Below are positions 25,231 to 33,796 of a stretch of 46,787 bases of DNA, one piece after another (the stretch's first letter is position 1; the number at the start of each line of letters is the position of its first letter). The stretch comes from an uncultured Spirochaetota bacterium (GTDB lineage Bacteria > Spirochaetota > UBA4802 > UBA5550). Position numbers and translations under genes: made by a program. A model generated the notes under the pieces. It ran no database searches, was not told the origin of the DNA, and saw nothing but the letters and a program-made list of their open reading frames with translations. Location of the stretch: assembly GCA_937872225.1 (NCBI GenBank), contig CALMRZ010000044.1, forward strand, positions 1 through 46,787, in the 5' to 3' direction.

Positions 25231-25241
25231 GGGGTCAGAGC
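25231..25241 (+). repeat. REP-like motif GGGGTCAGAGC downstream of the RAYT gene
   Basis: Exact copy, same orientation as the one at 24487, nine bases after the transposase stop. The two define a cassette of about 755 bp. Confidence 0.65.
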
Positions 25242-25319
25242 CTCGAAGGAAGCCTGGAATAAAGCCACACCTCTAACACCTCCCCGGCCAGGTGGGGAGA
25301 GGCCGTATGGGGCACAGGT

Positions 25320-27425
25320 TTATTGCACCCCGCCATAATAACCGCTTTTGCCGGCCGCGCCGGGATTGCCGGCTGAAGCGCCTCCTGCCCCCCCGGAACC
25401 GTGATTTAGCGTAGGAGTTGAACCGGACAATATAATTCCGGAAGACCAACCGCCTTTATATATCGTAAAAGAGGGTCCTCCGGCGCCGCCGCCGCCGTGA
25501 CCGCCGGTGCCGCCCTTTCCGCCATGGCCGCCATGGCCGCCGGCTCCGACTTCATCAGTATCAGCATTCCCGCCATTGCCGCCTTCACCGCCATCGCCGC
25601 CTTCACCGCCGTTGCTGCCTTCACCGCCGCCACCGCCGCTGCCACTGGTAATTGTGCAGTTTGTTATTGTTACAACCGAATCATTTAAAAAAATGCCGAA
25701 GGACGCGCCACCGCCGCCGCCGCCGTGACCGCCGGTCCCACCTGTGCCGCCGGCTCCGCCGCCGCCGCCGTTGCCAATACCATAATATTCAAATATAGGC
25801 AGCGAACCCGTAATAGGAACAGGTGTAGTCCATACCTGTTGCCCGCCTCCGGCGCCTCCACCGCCCCCGCCACGTCCATGCTGGCCATTCCCTCCATTAA
25901 CACCGATCGATGTAAACCAGAGGCTGCCGGTGATTGACCCTCCTGAGCCACCGGTGCCATTGGTGCCAACGGAGCCGTTCAATCCATCACTTCCCGGAGA
26001 GCCATCGGTAGCGCTTTGCAATTCAATTACTTGAGTATATCCATATGTCCCTCCGGCACCTCCGCCCCCTCCCAGGGTAAGGGATCCAACCAATCCATTA
26101 TTACCGGCAGAACCGTTTTCACCATTGATGCCATTTCCTCCATTGCCGCCTCCTGATCCGATACCAGATGCGCTACCGGCTCCTCCTGCAACATATTCAT
26201 TGCAATCCCCGCTTATAACATCTGCAAGTGAGCAGCCACAATCATCAATTCCATCCGCTCCTGTCCCACCTTGTCCGCCATTACCGGCCTTCTCAATAGT
26301 TGATCCATTCAATCCAGCAGCGCCATTCCCGGCTGTTATAATGCAATTTTTCAATTCCACCGTGCTGTTTATCAGCCTTACCCCATAGGAGCCATCCCCT
26401 CCCGTCGTGGCATTGGCGCTGGTGATGGTTAATCCATCGACGACAATGCCATTAACGGCGTTACCATCAACCGCGATGGTTCCGCCCTGAATAGTGGTCG
26501 TATATAAGGGAGTTACTGAGGACTTAAAAGTGTCCCGTTCCCATGTGGATGGATCAAAACCTCCGAAGAGGCTTACACCGTCGGCCAATGTCACGCTTTC
26601 ATTATATGAACCCGCGCTCACGTACACATCGCTTCCGGCAGACCGGGCAGCGATCATGGCCGCACCAATGGTCTTCAAAGGCCTGGCGTGGGTGCCTTCG
26701 TGGGTGTCATCGCCCGTTGTCGCCACATAGATCCCGGCCCCGCCTTTTTTCATGACAAAAATATATACGCGGTCGGCAAAGCTGTCGCCGGAACCGTCAT
26801 CGACCCGCAGATCATAGGCGATCGTGCATACCTCCAGCGGAGCGGTGATGGAGGGATTGCTCCCGGTAAGGATGCCGGTCCCGATCGTAGGACCGTATAT
26901 CTGGGTCCAGGTGTACGTCAGTATGTCATTTTCAAGATCTGAGCTGCCGCTCCCGTCCAGTGTCAGGGTATCGCCGATGGTCACCTCCCGGTCGACGCCG
27001 GCATCGGCCGTGGGTCCGTTATTGACGGCAACGTCCACGGTCACCGTATCAGTGGCGGAAGCAGACCCGTCATTGACGGTTAGCAGTATCTCATAGGTCC
27101 CGGCCGTGTCAAAGGTGAAGGACGTGGCCGCGCCGGACGGTTGTGAGAATGAAAAATTGCTCCCTGTTGGCTGATATCTCACCGTCCATGAATAGGCGAG
27201 ATCCTTTCCTTCGGGATCGCTGCTCTCCGATCCATCCAGGTCGACGCTACCCTTCAATATGCTGACCCTCTGGTCGGGGCCGGCATCGGCGACCGGCGTG
27301 GCATTTCCTCCAAGCAATGACGGAATCAGGACCAGGCCTTGGCTCTTTTTTTCATTATCGCATTCTGTAACAATGCCGCAGGCTATGATCAACGCCAGTG
27401 TTGTGAGTTTTTTTCCGTAATTCAT
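25320..27425 (-). CDS. Glycine-rich PKD/DUF1565 beta-helix lipoprotein, paralogue 3
   Basis: A 701-residue protein. The signal peptide MNYGKKLTTLALIIACGIVT leads to a Cys at residue 22, aligned with Cys 22 in its two paralogues. Two PKD-like domains follow (ADAGPDQRVSILKGSVDLDG and ADAGVDREVTIGDTLTLDGS; about 45-215). Then comes a DUF1565-type beta-helix entry (GIYVATTGDDTHEGTHARPL ... VYVSAGSYNESVTLADGVSL) and a C-terminal half in which beta-helix rungs (VVTITNCTITSGSG) are separated by long GGxGG blocks. The architecture suggests a surface-displayed adhesin or scaffold; the function is unknown. It is the last gene of three tandem paralogues, 26 bp after the second. Confidence 0.85.
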   Translation of the reverse strand: MNYGKKLTTLALIIACGIVTECDNEKKSQGLVLIPSLLGGNATPVADAGPDQRVSILKGSVDLDGSESSDPEGKDLAYSWTVRYQPTGSNFSFSQPSGAATSFTFDTAGTYEILLTVNDGSASATDTVTVDVAVNNGPTADAGVDREVTIGDTLTLDGSGSSDLENDILTYTWTQIYGPTIGTGILTGSNPSITAPLEVCTIAYDLRVDDGSGDSFADRVYIFVMKKGGAGIYVATTGDDTHEGTHARPLKTIGAAMIAARSAGSDVYVSAGSYNESVTLADGVSLFGGFDPSTWERDTFKSSVTPLYTTTIQGGTIAVDGNAVNGIVVDGLTITSANATTGGDGSYGVRLINSTVELKNCIITAGNGAAGLNGSTIEKAGNGGQGGTGADGIDDCGCSLADVISGDCNEYVAGGAGSASGIGSGGGNGGNGINGENGSAGNNGLVGSLTLGGGGGAGGTYGYTQVIELQSATDGSPGSDGLNGSVGTNGTGGSGGSITGSLWFTSIGVNGGNGQHGRGGGGGGAGGGQQVWTTPVPITGSLPIFEYYGIGNGGGGGAGGTGGTGGHGGGGGGASFGIFLNDSVVTITNCTITSGSGGGGGEGSNGGEGGDGGEGGNGGNADTDEVGAGGHGGHGGKGGTGGHGGGGAGGPSFTIYKGGWSSGIILSGSTPTLNHGSGGAGGASAGNPGAAGKSGYYGGVQ

Positions 27426-27451
27426 AGGGTTTTCCCCTTATTCTGTTCCCA

Positions 27452-29482
27452 TTATCCGCCATGCTGGCCGGAATCACCGGCATCGCCCGCGTTGCCCGAC
27501 GACGCGCCCCCTGACCCCATGGATCCATAGTTCAATGTTGTGTTATCAGTATTAATTACCGCAAACCACCCTACTTTATATATAGAGAAGGAGGGGCCTC
27601 CGGCGCCGCCGCCGCCGTGTCCGCCACGGCCGCCTGTCCCGCCTGCGCCTCCAGCTCCGGCTCTGCCAAGATTTTCATAGTCATCACCCGTTCTATCGCC
27701 GCCGGCGCCGCCTCCTCCGCCTGGTCCGCCAGGGCCGCCATTGCCGCCTTTCCCGCCATTGCCGCTTGAGATGGTGCAGTGAGTGACCGTTACGATGGAT
27801 TCGATCATGAAAAGACCGAAAGACGCGCCGCCGCCGGCTCCTCCGGGAGCGCCGCCTCCGCCGCCTCCGCCGGCGCCTCCTCCTCCTCCGGGACCTTTCT
27901 CATAACCGCCCTGAGTGCTCCCGCCGCCTCCTCCGCCGCCGCCTCCGCCCTGGCCCGGACCGCCGTCTTCTCCCGCGGAACCGACTGATGAAATCCATTT
28001 ACCGTTTATCACCGAGCCCGATGATCCGCCCGCGCCGTTAGTGCCCGCCGGTCCGGTTGCGCCGGTGTTCCCATTGTTGCCGTCCTCGCCGTCATGGTCA
28101 TAAAAATAATCGGACCTGCCTCCCGTACCGCCCAGGCCTTGGCCCATGGATTCGAGGAGACCTGTTTTACCGTTATTTCCGTTATAAATGTCGCCATACC
28201 CGCCGATTCCTCCCTTGCCGCCGGTTCTTCCCACGTCAGATACGCCGCCGGCTCCACCCCAGCCCCATTCGGTGTCGTTCTCGCCATAGTCAAAATAACC
28301 GCCGTCATTGCCCGGCCCGCCTTTGCTTCCTGCGGCGCCGGTTGCTCCCGGAGCGGTGATATTCGCTCCATCACGGCCCGGTGCTCCATTTCCCGCCGTG
28401 ATGGCGCAATCGTTGATCGCAACGGTGCTGTATTTCAGGCGCACCGCGTATGAACCCTCTCCATAACCGACGGCGTCGGCGCTATTGATAACGATACCAT
28501 CGAGTACGAGATTGCCGACCCCGTTTCCATCAACGGCCGTGGTTCCGCCATGTATCGTCGACTGATATGACGATGTATCGCGTTCCCATGTCCCATGAAG
28601 AAAACCGCCGTATATGCTCACGCCATTGGCAAGCGCCACGCTTTCCCCGTAGTCCCCGTCGCTCACGTACACATCATATCCCGCCGCATTGGCCGCGGTT
28701 ATCGCCCCCTGGATCGTCTTCTTGGGAGCCGTCCGTGTCATTCCATCGTTGGCATCGTCTCCAATAGCTGTTGACGCGTATATGCCGGCGCCGCCCTTTT
28801 CCATGACATAAATATATACGCGGTCCGGAGCGGAGTTACCACCGCCGTCATCGACCTGGAGATCATAGACGATGGTGCAGACTCCCGATGGCGCGGTAAA
28901 TGTCGGGGTTGCGCCGGTCAGCGTGCCCGTGCCGATGGCGGGACCGCTGACCTGGGTCCAGGTATAGGCAAGGGTATTGTTTTCTGGATCGGTGCTGCCG
29001 CTGCCGTCCAGGGTCACGACATTGCCGGCGGTAACCTCCTGATCGGCTCCCGCGTCGGCGGCAGCGGCGACATTGGTCCCGACGTTGACGGTCACCAGGT
29101 CCGACGCGGAGCGCGAACCGTCATTCACGGTAAGCCTGATTTCGTAGGTGCCCTCGAGATCGAAGCTAAGGGTCGTCGTTGCTCCGGCACTGTTCGAAAA
29201 AGAAGCGGCGCTTCCCGCGGGCTGAAATACCAGGGTCCACGCGTAGGTGAGGTCCTTGCCTTCGGGGTCATGGCTCCCCGATCCATCGAGATCGACGCTT
29301 CCGGAGGTCCCTGAAAACAGATATGTCGTCCGGTCAGCGCCCGCGTCGGCTACGGGCGCCTGGTTGGGTATAAATTGATTCAAACCCAGCATCAATCCAC
29401 GATAATCACGCTCACCGCAATAAGCCATGAAGAAACTGGCTGCTATTACGGCGATTGCGGCGCACAATTTCCTGAATTTCAT
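27452..29482 (-). CDS. Glycine-rich PKD/DUF1565 beta-helix lipoprotein, paralogue 2
   Basis: A 676-residue protein with the same plan as its neighbours: signal peptide MKFRKLCAAIAVIAASFFMA with Cys 22, PKD-like 1 (ADAGADRTTYLFSGTSGSVD), PKD-like 2 (ADAGADQEVTAGNVVTLDGS), DUF1565-type segment (VYVSDGDYGESVALANGVSI, YGGFLHGTWERD), then interleaved beta-helix rungs and glycine blocks (GGAGGGGGGGAPGG). It ends SSGNAGDAGDSGQHGG. ATG at 29482 is chosen since the signal peptide begins here and GGGGAA lies eight bases upstream; a longer in-frame start would overlap paralogue 1. Nearly every spacer codon is GGN, giving GGC/GCC-rich DNA. Confidence 0.85.
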   Translation of the reverse strand: MKFRKLCAAIAVIAASFFMAYCGERDYRGLMLGLNQFIPNQAPVADAGADRTTYLFSGTSGSVDLDGSGSHDPEGKDLTYAWTLVFQPAGSAASFSNSAGATTTLSFDLEGTYEIRLTVNDGSRSASDLVTVNVGTNVAAAADAGADQEVTAGNVVTLDGSGSTDPENNTLAYTWTQVSGPAIGTGTLTGATPTFTAPSGVCTIVYDLQVDDGGGNSAPDRVYIYVMEKGGAGIYASTAIGDDANDGMTRTAPKKTIQGAITAANAAGYDVYVSDGDYGESVALANGVSIYGGFLHGTWERDTSSYQSTIHGGTTAVDGNGVGNLVLDGIVINSADAVGYGEGSYAVRLKYSTVAINDCAITAGNGAPGRDGANITAPGATGAAGSKGGPGNDGGYFDYGENDTEWGWGGAGGVSDVGRTGGKGGIGGYGDIYNGNNGKTGLLESMGQGLGGTGGRSDYFYDHDGEDGNNGNTGATGPAGTNGAGGSSGSVINGKWISSVGSAGEDGGPGQGGGGGGGGGGSTQGGYEKGPGGGGGAGGGGGGGAPGGAGGGASFGLFMIESIVTVTHCTISSGNGGKGGNGGPGGPGGGGGAGGDRTGDDYENLGRAGAGGAGGTGGRGGHGGGGAGGPSFSIYKVGWFAVINTDNTTLNYGSMGSGGASSGNAGDAGDSGQHGG

Positions 29483-29498
29483 CGCATGTTCCCCGGTT

Positions 29499-31388
29499 TT
29501 AATTACTGTCACCGCAATAACCGTCATGGCCCTGGTTTCCGGCTGAGCTTCCCCCCGTCCCTCCGGATCCGGGATTTACCCTTGTGATTGTAATAATTGC
29601 TATAGATGTTCCGTTTTTATATGTCACTATTGACGGGCCTCCGGCGCCCCCGCCGCCATGGCCGCCGGCGCCACCATTCCCTCCGGCGCCGCCATTGCCG
29701 CCGCTGCCGCTCGTAAGATCGCAATTTGTAACAGTTACTACCGAATCGATCAGGAGCAGGCAGATAGAGGCTCCGCCGCCGCCGCCGAGGCTGCCGCCTT
29801 TTCCTCCGGCGCCTCCACTACCACCACCACCGCCGCCATTGCCTGTGCCATCAACGGCGGCATGGATTCCTGGCCACACGTTTTGACCGCCGCCACCGCC
29901 GCCTCCGTTTCCCGGTTCGCCATCAATTCCGGCACCACCGGGAGTTGAAACCCATAGATTGCTGATAATTGACCCTGAAGATCCTCCTGATCCACTGGAG
30001 CCATTGGTGCCTTTGGCTCCAGGGCTGCCGGCATACCCCGTTCTCCCCCTGGAAGTCGAGGCGCCTCCGTCCCCTCCCGGTGTTACAGGACTGCCGCTGC
30101 CATTGAGTCCGTAACTGCCGTCATTGCCGTTATTTTCGTCGTATCCGCCGGCTCCGCCGTTGCCACCATTACTGCCCGCCGGGGACGCGCCGCCTGCTCC
30201 GCCATAGGCATCTATCTCGCTATCCTCCCGTCCTTCTCCGCCCTGCGATCCGGCGGAACCATTGGCGCCGGCGGCGCCGTCCGCTCCATTCTGGCCCGGA
30301 GCGCCGTTGCCGGCCGTGACAATGCAATCATTAAACACGACGTTGCTGTTTATCAGGCGTACTCCATAGGAGCCTCCGCCCGCCGCCGTGGCGTTGGCAC
30401 TGGTGACGGAGAGGCCGTCGATAACACAATTATTCACGGCATTGCCGTCAACGGCGATGGTCCCTCCCTGCACGCTGCTACGGAACGATGTGATGTCACG
30501 CTCCCACGTGGTATGGAGAAAGCCGCCGTAGATGCTTACCCCGTTCGCCAGGGTCAGGCTTTCCCCGTAGTCCCCGTCGCTCACGTACACGTCGGCGCCC
30601 GCCGCCAGGGCAGCGGTAATGCCAGCCTGGATCGTTTTTTTGGGGGCTGCGCGAGTCATGCCGTCATTGGCGAAGTCGTCGCCGGTTGTCGATACGTATA
30701 TGCCGGCACCCGACTTTTTCATAACGAAAATATACACCCGATCAGACAGGCTGTTTCCCGATCCGTCATTTACGGAAAGATCATAGACGATGGTGCAGGC
30801 TTCCGATGGGGCGGCAAAGGTGGGATTGGCGCCGGTGAGGGTCCCGGCGCCGACGGCCGGACCGCTTACCTGGGTCCAGGTGTAGGTGAGAGAATCGCCT
30901 TCCGGGTCCGTGCTTGCGCTCCCGTCCAGCACCACGATATCGCCGAAACCGACTTCCTGGTCCGGCCCGGCGTTTGCCGCGGCGTCGGTGTTGTCCCCCA
31001 CGTTCACGGTCACCAGGTCAGAGGCCGTGCGCGAACCGTCGCTCACGGTGAGCATGATCTCGTAGGTTCCCGCGGTGTCAAAGGTCAGAGTCGTCTTGAC
31101 ATTGGCCGGGTCGGAAAATGAAGCGGCGCTTCCCGACGGCCGGTGGACTATTTCCCATGAATAGGAGAGGTCCTTCCCTTCAGGATCAAAGCTTTTTGAT
31201 CCGTCCAGGTCGGCGCTCCCGGTATAGAGGTAAATATTTTTATCGGCCCCGGCTTTTGCTACCGGCAGCTGGTTGATTGACATGACGGGTCCCTGCAGCA
31301 ATCCCTGCTTCTTGTCCGCGCCGCATTGGACCAGTATCCCGCAGGCCATGACGGCCGCGATCACTATGAGTTTATAACGGTATTTCAT
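29499..31388 (-). CDS. Glycine-rich PKD/DUF1565 beta-helix lipoprotein, paralogue 1
   Basis: A 629-residue protein, the first of the three in transcription order. Signal peptide MKYRYKLIVIAAVMACGILV with candidate lipidated Cys 22 (Cys 16 is also possible). PKD-like domains begin at AKAGADKNIYLYTGSADLDG and NAGPDQEVGFGDIVVLDGSA. The DUF1565-type block (GIYVSTTGDDFANDGMTRAA, VYVSDGDYGESLTLANGVSI) and glycine-interrupted beta-helix follow. It is nearly collinear with paralogue 2 through residue 330 and diverges in the glycine part. No clear ribosome-binding site precedes the ATG (an A-rich stretch is there). It lies 63 bp after the frame that continues the barrel gene, so one operon is likely. 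Confidence 0.85.
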   Translation of the reverse strand: MKYRYKLIVIAAVMACGILVQCGADKKQGLLQGPVMSINQLPVAKAGADKNIYLYTGSADLDGSKSFDPEGKDLSYSWEIVHRPSGSAASFSDPANVKTTLTFDTAGTYEIMLTVSDGSRTASDLVTVNVGDNTDAAANAGPDQEVGFGDIVVLDGSASTDPEGDSLTYTWTQVSGPAVGAGTLTGANPTFAAPSEACTIVYDLSVNDGSGNSLSDRVYIFVMKKSGAGIYVSTTGDDFANDGMTRAAPKKTIQAGITAALAAGADVYVSDGDYGESLTLANGVSIYGGFLHTTWERDITSFRSSVQGGTIAVDGNAVNNCVIDGLSVTSANATAAGGGSYGVRLINSNVVFNDCIVTAGNGAPGQNGADGAAGANGSAGSQGGEGREDSEIDAYGGAGGASPAGSNGGNGGAGGYDENNGNDGSYGLNGSGSPVTPGGDGGASTSRGRTGYAGSPGAKGTNGSSGSGGSSGSIISNLWVSTPGGAGIDGEPGNGGGGGGGQNVWPGIHAAVDGTGNGGGGGGSGGAGGKGGSLGGGGGASICLLLIDSVVTVTNCDLTSGSGGNGGAGGNGGAGGHGGGGAGGPSIVTYKNGTSIAIITITRVNPGSGGTGGSSAGNQGHDGYCGDSN

Positions 31389-31451
31389 GGCGTTTTTTTT
31401 GAATGTGCTTAATCATTCTGCCACAGTGCCGTAAAAAATTCACCCGCATTC

Positions 31452-31640
31452 TCACAGGTCATTGTCCCGTTTCAAATTTTCCTTTTTCAGAACTTCCTCT
31501 TTAAGGGTTTCCTTTTCATTTTTATCATCATGACTCCGCAGCATGACATTCGTTCTGGACTTTTCCAGCCTGTACATCACTCCGACGGACAGATATCCCG
31601 CAAGTGAATTCATGTAATCAAGCCTGTGGCGCGGTACAGA
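31452..31640 (-). pseudogene. In-frame 3' continuation of the barrel gene after an internal TGA
   Basis: Directly after the TGA at 31641-31643 the same frame stays open for 62 codons to a TGA at 31452-31454. It reads SVPRHRLDYMNSLAGY, then LSVGVMYRLEK, a clear amphipathic membrane strand, and a charged tail (KEEVLKKENLKRDNDL). This looks like the missing last barrel strand plus a periplasmic tail. The ancestral gene was therefore probably 62 codons longer. Confidence 0.55.
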
Positions 31641-32216
31641 TCATTCATAGAACATCCCCCCTTCGAAAATAAAGGACAGTGTTTCCATTACATGGTAATT
31701 CAATCCCAGGACGATTCCGGGAGAAAAGAGGCGCGGGATCACAATGTTGATATCCCTGCTCCAGAGGTTGTTCGGATAATAGACCGATGATATGCTGACT
31801 CCGGCCCAGGCGCGGACCGACCTGTTGCGGAAGAAGGCGAATCCCACTGTATTTTTGAGGCTCAGGCGGAAGGCGTGTCCGTGGGTCAGGGGAGGCACGT
31901 AGTTATATTCCGCCCAGATGATGTCGGGCGGCCGGGGATATCTGAATTCGTCGAATCCCACCTGGAGCCTGTAATTTACCAGGGAATCGCCGCCGGGGCA
32001 GGTATCGAATACCAGCCCGGCGCCGTAGAGATAATTCATGCCCCTGAAATAGAAATCCAGGTACACGGGGGCGGACGCGTACAGGTAATATTTCTTTAAC
32101 CGCGATTCCCCGATTCCGCCGTTGAAATAGACGCCGAGGCCGTAGGCGGATAGGGGCTGCGAAGAGACAAGCAGTATAAAAAAAGCGAGTGGAGTCAGTA
32201 AAAGTTTATTCCGCAC
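31641..32216 (-). CDS. Outer-membrane beta-barrel-like protein, ended by an in-frame TGA
   Basis: A 191-residue product with a signal peptide (VRNKLLLTPLAFFILLVSSQ, then PLSAYG) and short amphipathic strands (AYGLGVYFNGGIGESRLKKY, FRLSLKNTVGFAFFRNRSV, VLGLNYHVMETLSFIFEGGM). A GTG at 32216 with AGGGGTG upstream is the likely start; an ATG at 32366 would add a segment lying at the predicted transcription start. The frame stops at TGA 31641-31643 but the code continues beyond (see 31452-31640). The family is unknown. It lies downstream of a LytTR-type operator and promoter and upstream of the three lipoprotein genes. Confidence 0.6.
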   Translation of the reverse strand: MRNKLLLTPLAFFILLVSSQPLSAYGLGVYFNGGIGESRLKKYYLYASAPVYLDFYFRGMNYLYGAGLVFDTCPGGDSLVNYRLQVGFDEFRYPRPPDIIWAEYNYVPPLTHGHAFRLSLKNTVGFAFFRNRSVRAWAGVSISSVYYPNNLWSRDINIVIPRLFSPGIVLGLNYHVMETLSFIFEGGMFYE

Positions 32217-32372
32217 AATGGCACCCCTGCTCTGAGTTCTAGGCTCCCTTGACAGATATGCCCCATCGTGAGGACTGAACAGACCTCCTCCTTTTTCGGA
32301 TAATACAGGGAAGTTGCAATAGAGCATGCATAATGTTATGAAAAATTTGACAAAGCCCACCCACAAGGGCCT

Positions 32373-32402
32373 ATTATAATTAAGCTACAATAGGTATTCC
32401 AA
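32373..32402 (-). promoter_or_regulatory. Sigma70-type promoter of the barrel/lipoprotein operon
   Basis: On the minus strand, TTGGAA (32402-32397) and TATAAT (32378-32373) are 18 bp apart. The -10 is a perfect consensus while the -35 is weak, as expected for an activated promoter. The predicted start near 32366 leaves a leader of about 150 nt. Confidence 0.55.
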
Positions 32403-32416
32403 TAAATCAATAGGCC

Positions 32417-32452
32417 GGGAATGAACGGTGCTTCAGGGGGAATGAATGGTGC
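32417..32452 (-). promoter_or_regulatory. Candidate LytTR operator: two direct repeats with 21-bp period
   Basis: GGGAATGAACGGTGC (32417-32431) and GGGAATGAATGGTGC (32438-32452) differ at one base and start 21 bp apart, two helical turns. Read on the minus strand the core is ACCGTTCAT, which fits the general LytTR half-site pattern [TA][AC][CA]GTTN[AG][TG], and ACCATTCAT, one mismatch. The site ends 14 bp before the -35 box of the promoter at 32373-32402. It lies 5 bp after the stop of a kinase gene that ends in a LytTR domain. Confidence 0.6.
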
Positions 32453-32456
32453 GTGT

Positions 32457-33796
32457 TTATTGCATTTTTTTTCTCAGGGAATCCAGGAAAGCCGCTCCCA
32501 CCGGGAGCTCTGTTTCGTCATCGTCCCTGAGGCGTACGCGGTAACGGCCTGAAATCATGTGGGAAAGGCTGTGGATGTATCGCAGATTTATTACATGGCT
32601 TTTATGGATCCTGCCAAAGAGGTCCGGCGGGAGGCGGTCTATGATATCCTTTATAAGAACGGGAACCTCTGTATCCCCTTCCACGGTGTGGAGCACGCAG
32701 TTTTTTGAATGGGACGTGATATATATTATTTCTTTAAATATAAAGGAATAGACCCTGTCCCGGCCGCGGATGGTGATGCCCTCCGTGGCGGATTTCCGTA
32801 TGCTTCTGATCTTCAGCATGGTGCCCACGCGCGCACGGAGCTCGCTTACCCGGAAGGGCTTCACGATGTAATCGTTGGCCCCGGCATTGAAGGCCGCGTT
32901 GATGTCGGCCATCATGTTCTTCGCCGTGAGCATTATCACGGGAAGCTCTTCCGGGGGCCGGCTGAGGCGTATCCTCCTGCACACGTCATACCCGGACATG
33001 ACCGGCATCATGATGTCCAGGAGGACCAGGTCGACGGGCTCTCCGCTCTCGATGATGTTGAGGGCGTTGACGCCGTCCAGGGCGGTTTTCACGACGCATC
33101 GCTTTGCTTCAAAATAATTCTGTACGACCCTGACGCAGACCGGATCATCATCAACAACGAGAATCACCGGGTTATCGGTAAAGGCGCCGTTACTCGCTCC
33201 GGCGGAAAGCCCGACCGGCGTACCGTCCGGCGTCGCCGCGGCCAGATCGGCGATTATCTCGATCTCCTCCGTTTCGGGGGCCGCCTCCTTCGACGCCGGC
33301 AGGGTGAAAATGAATACCGATCCCCCATCCCGGCCCGGTTCCACCTGTATGGCGCCGTTATGGAGCTCGATGATCTGCTTTGCTATGGCAAGGCCCAGGC
33401 CGGTGCCGGGATACAGGCGGGTATCGTTTCCATCAACCTGCCGGTAGGGTTCGAATATTTTCTCCCGGTATTCCTCCGGGACCCCGATGCCCGTGTCCGA
33501 TACGCGCACTTCGATCATGGTCCCGTCTTCATCTTCGCCGCCGGTCCCGTGGATGATGCGGGCCGACAATTCAATCGTCCCGCTGATCGTGAACTTGACG
33601 GCATTCCCGACCAGATTGCACAGCACCTGCCGGATGCGGTCTTCATCTGCGTGCGCGGCGGGGATATCCGGCCTGATGCTGTTTATTAAGGCCAGGTGCT
33701 TCCCGGCGGTCAGGGGCATCGAAAGCCTGATCACCATCTCGGCCAGGGAATGCAGGTTCACCGGCTTCTGGTTAAGGCTCAGTCCCTCGTCCTGGA
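32457..33796 (-). CDS. Hybrid histidine kinase, C-terminal part: HATPase-REC-LytTR (after frameshift)
   Basis: This frame continues the kinase at 33779-35314 and has no start of its own. Its first residues (KIQDEGLSLNQKPVNLHSLAE) are the normal link from HisKA to HATPase. The ATPase has NLVGNAVKFT (N box) and TGIGVPEEY / TGLGLAIAKQ (G boxes). The receiver has ILVVDDDPVCVRVVQ and the phospho-Asp in DLVLLDIMMPVMSGYD. The last 100 residues are a LytTR DNA-binding domain (IIYITSHSKNCVLHTVEGDT, FGRIHKSHVINLRYI). Kinase, receiver and DNA-binding output thus lie in one chain. The candidate operator lies 5 bp after its stop codon. Confidence 0.85.

Noticed and set aside
25497-29886. Pro-rich and Ala-rich open frames opposite the glycine-rich lipoproteins
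   Set aside because: They are translations of GCC/CCG repeats that are simply the complement of GGN glycine codons.
25480-29900. Possible CRISPR-like or minisatellite array in the GCC-rich repeats
   Set aside because: There is no constant repeat with unique spacers; the periodicity is the codon pattern of GGx blocks inside coding sequence.
31641-31643. TGA read as selenocysteine or tryptophan
   Set aside because: Many genes here end properly in TGA, so code 4 is excluded. I saw no SECIS-like hairpin after the codon and no selenoprotein family match.
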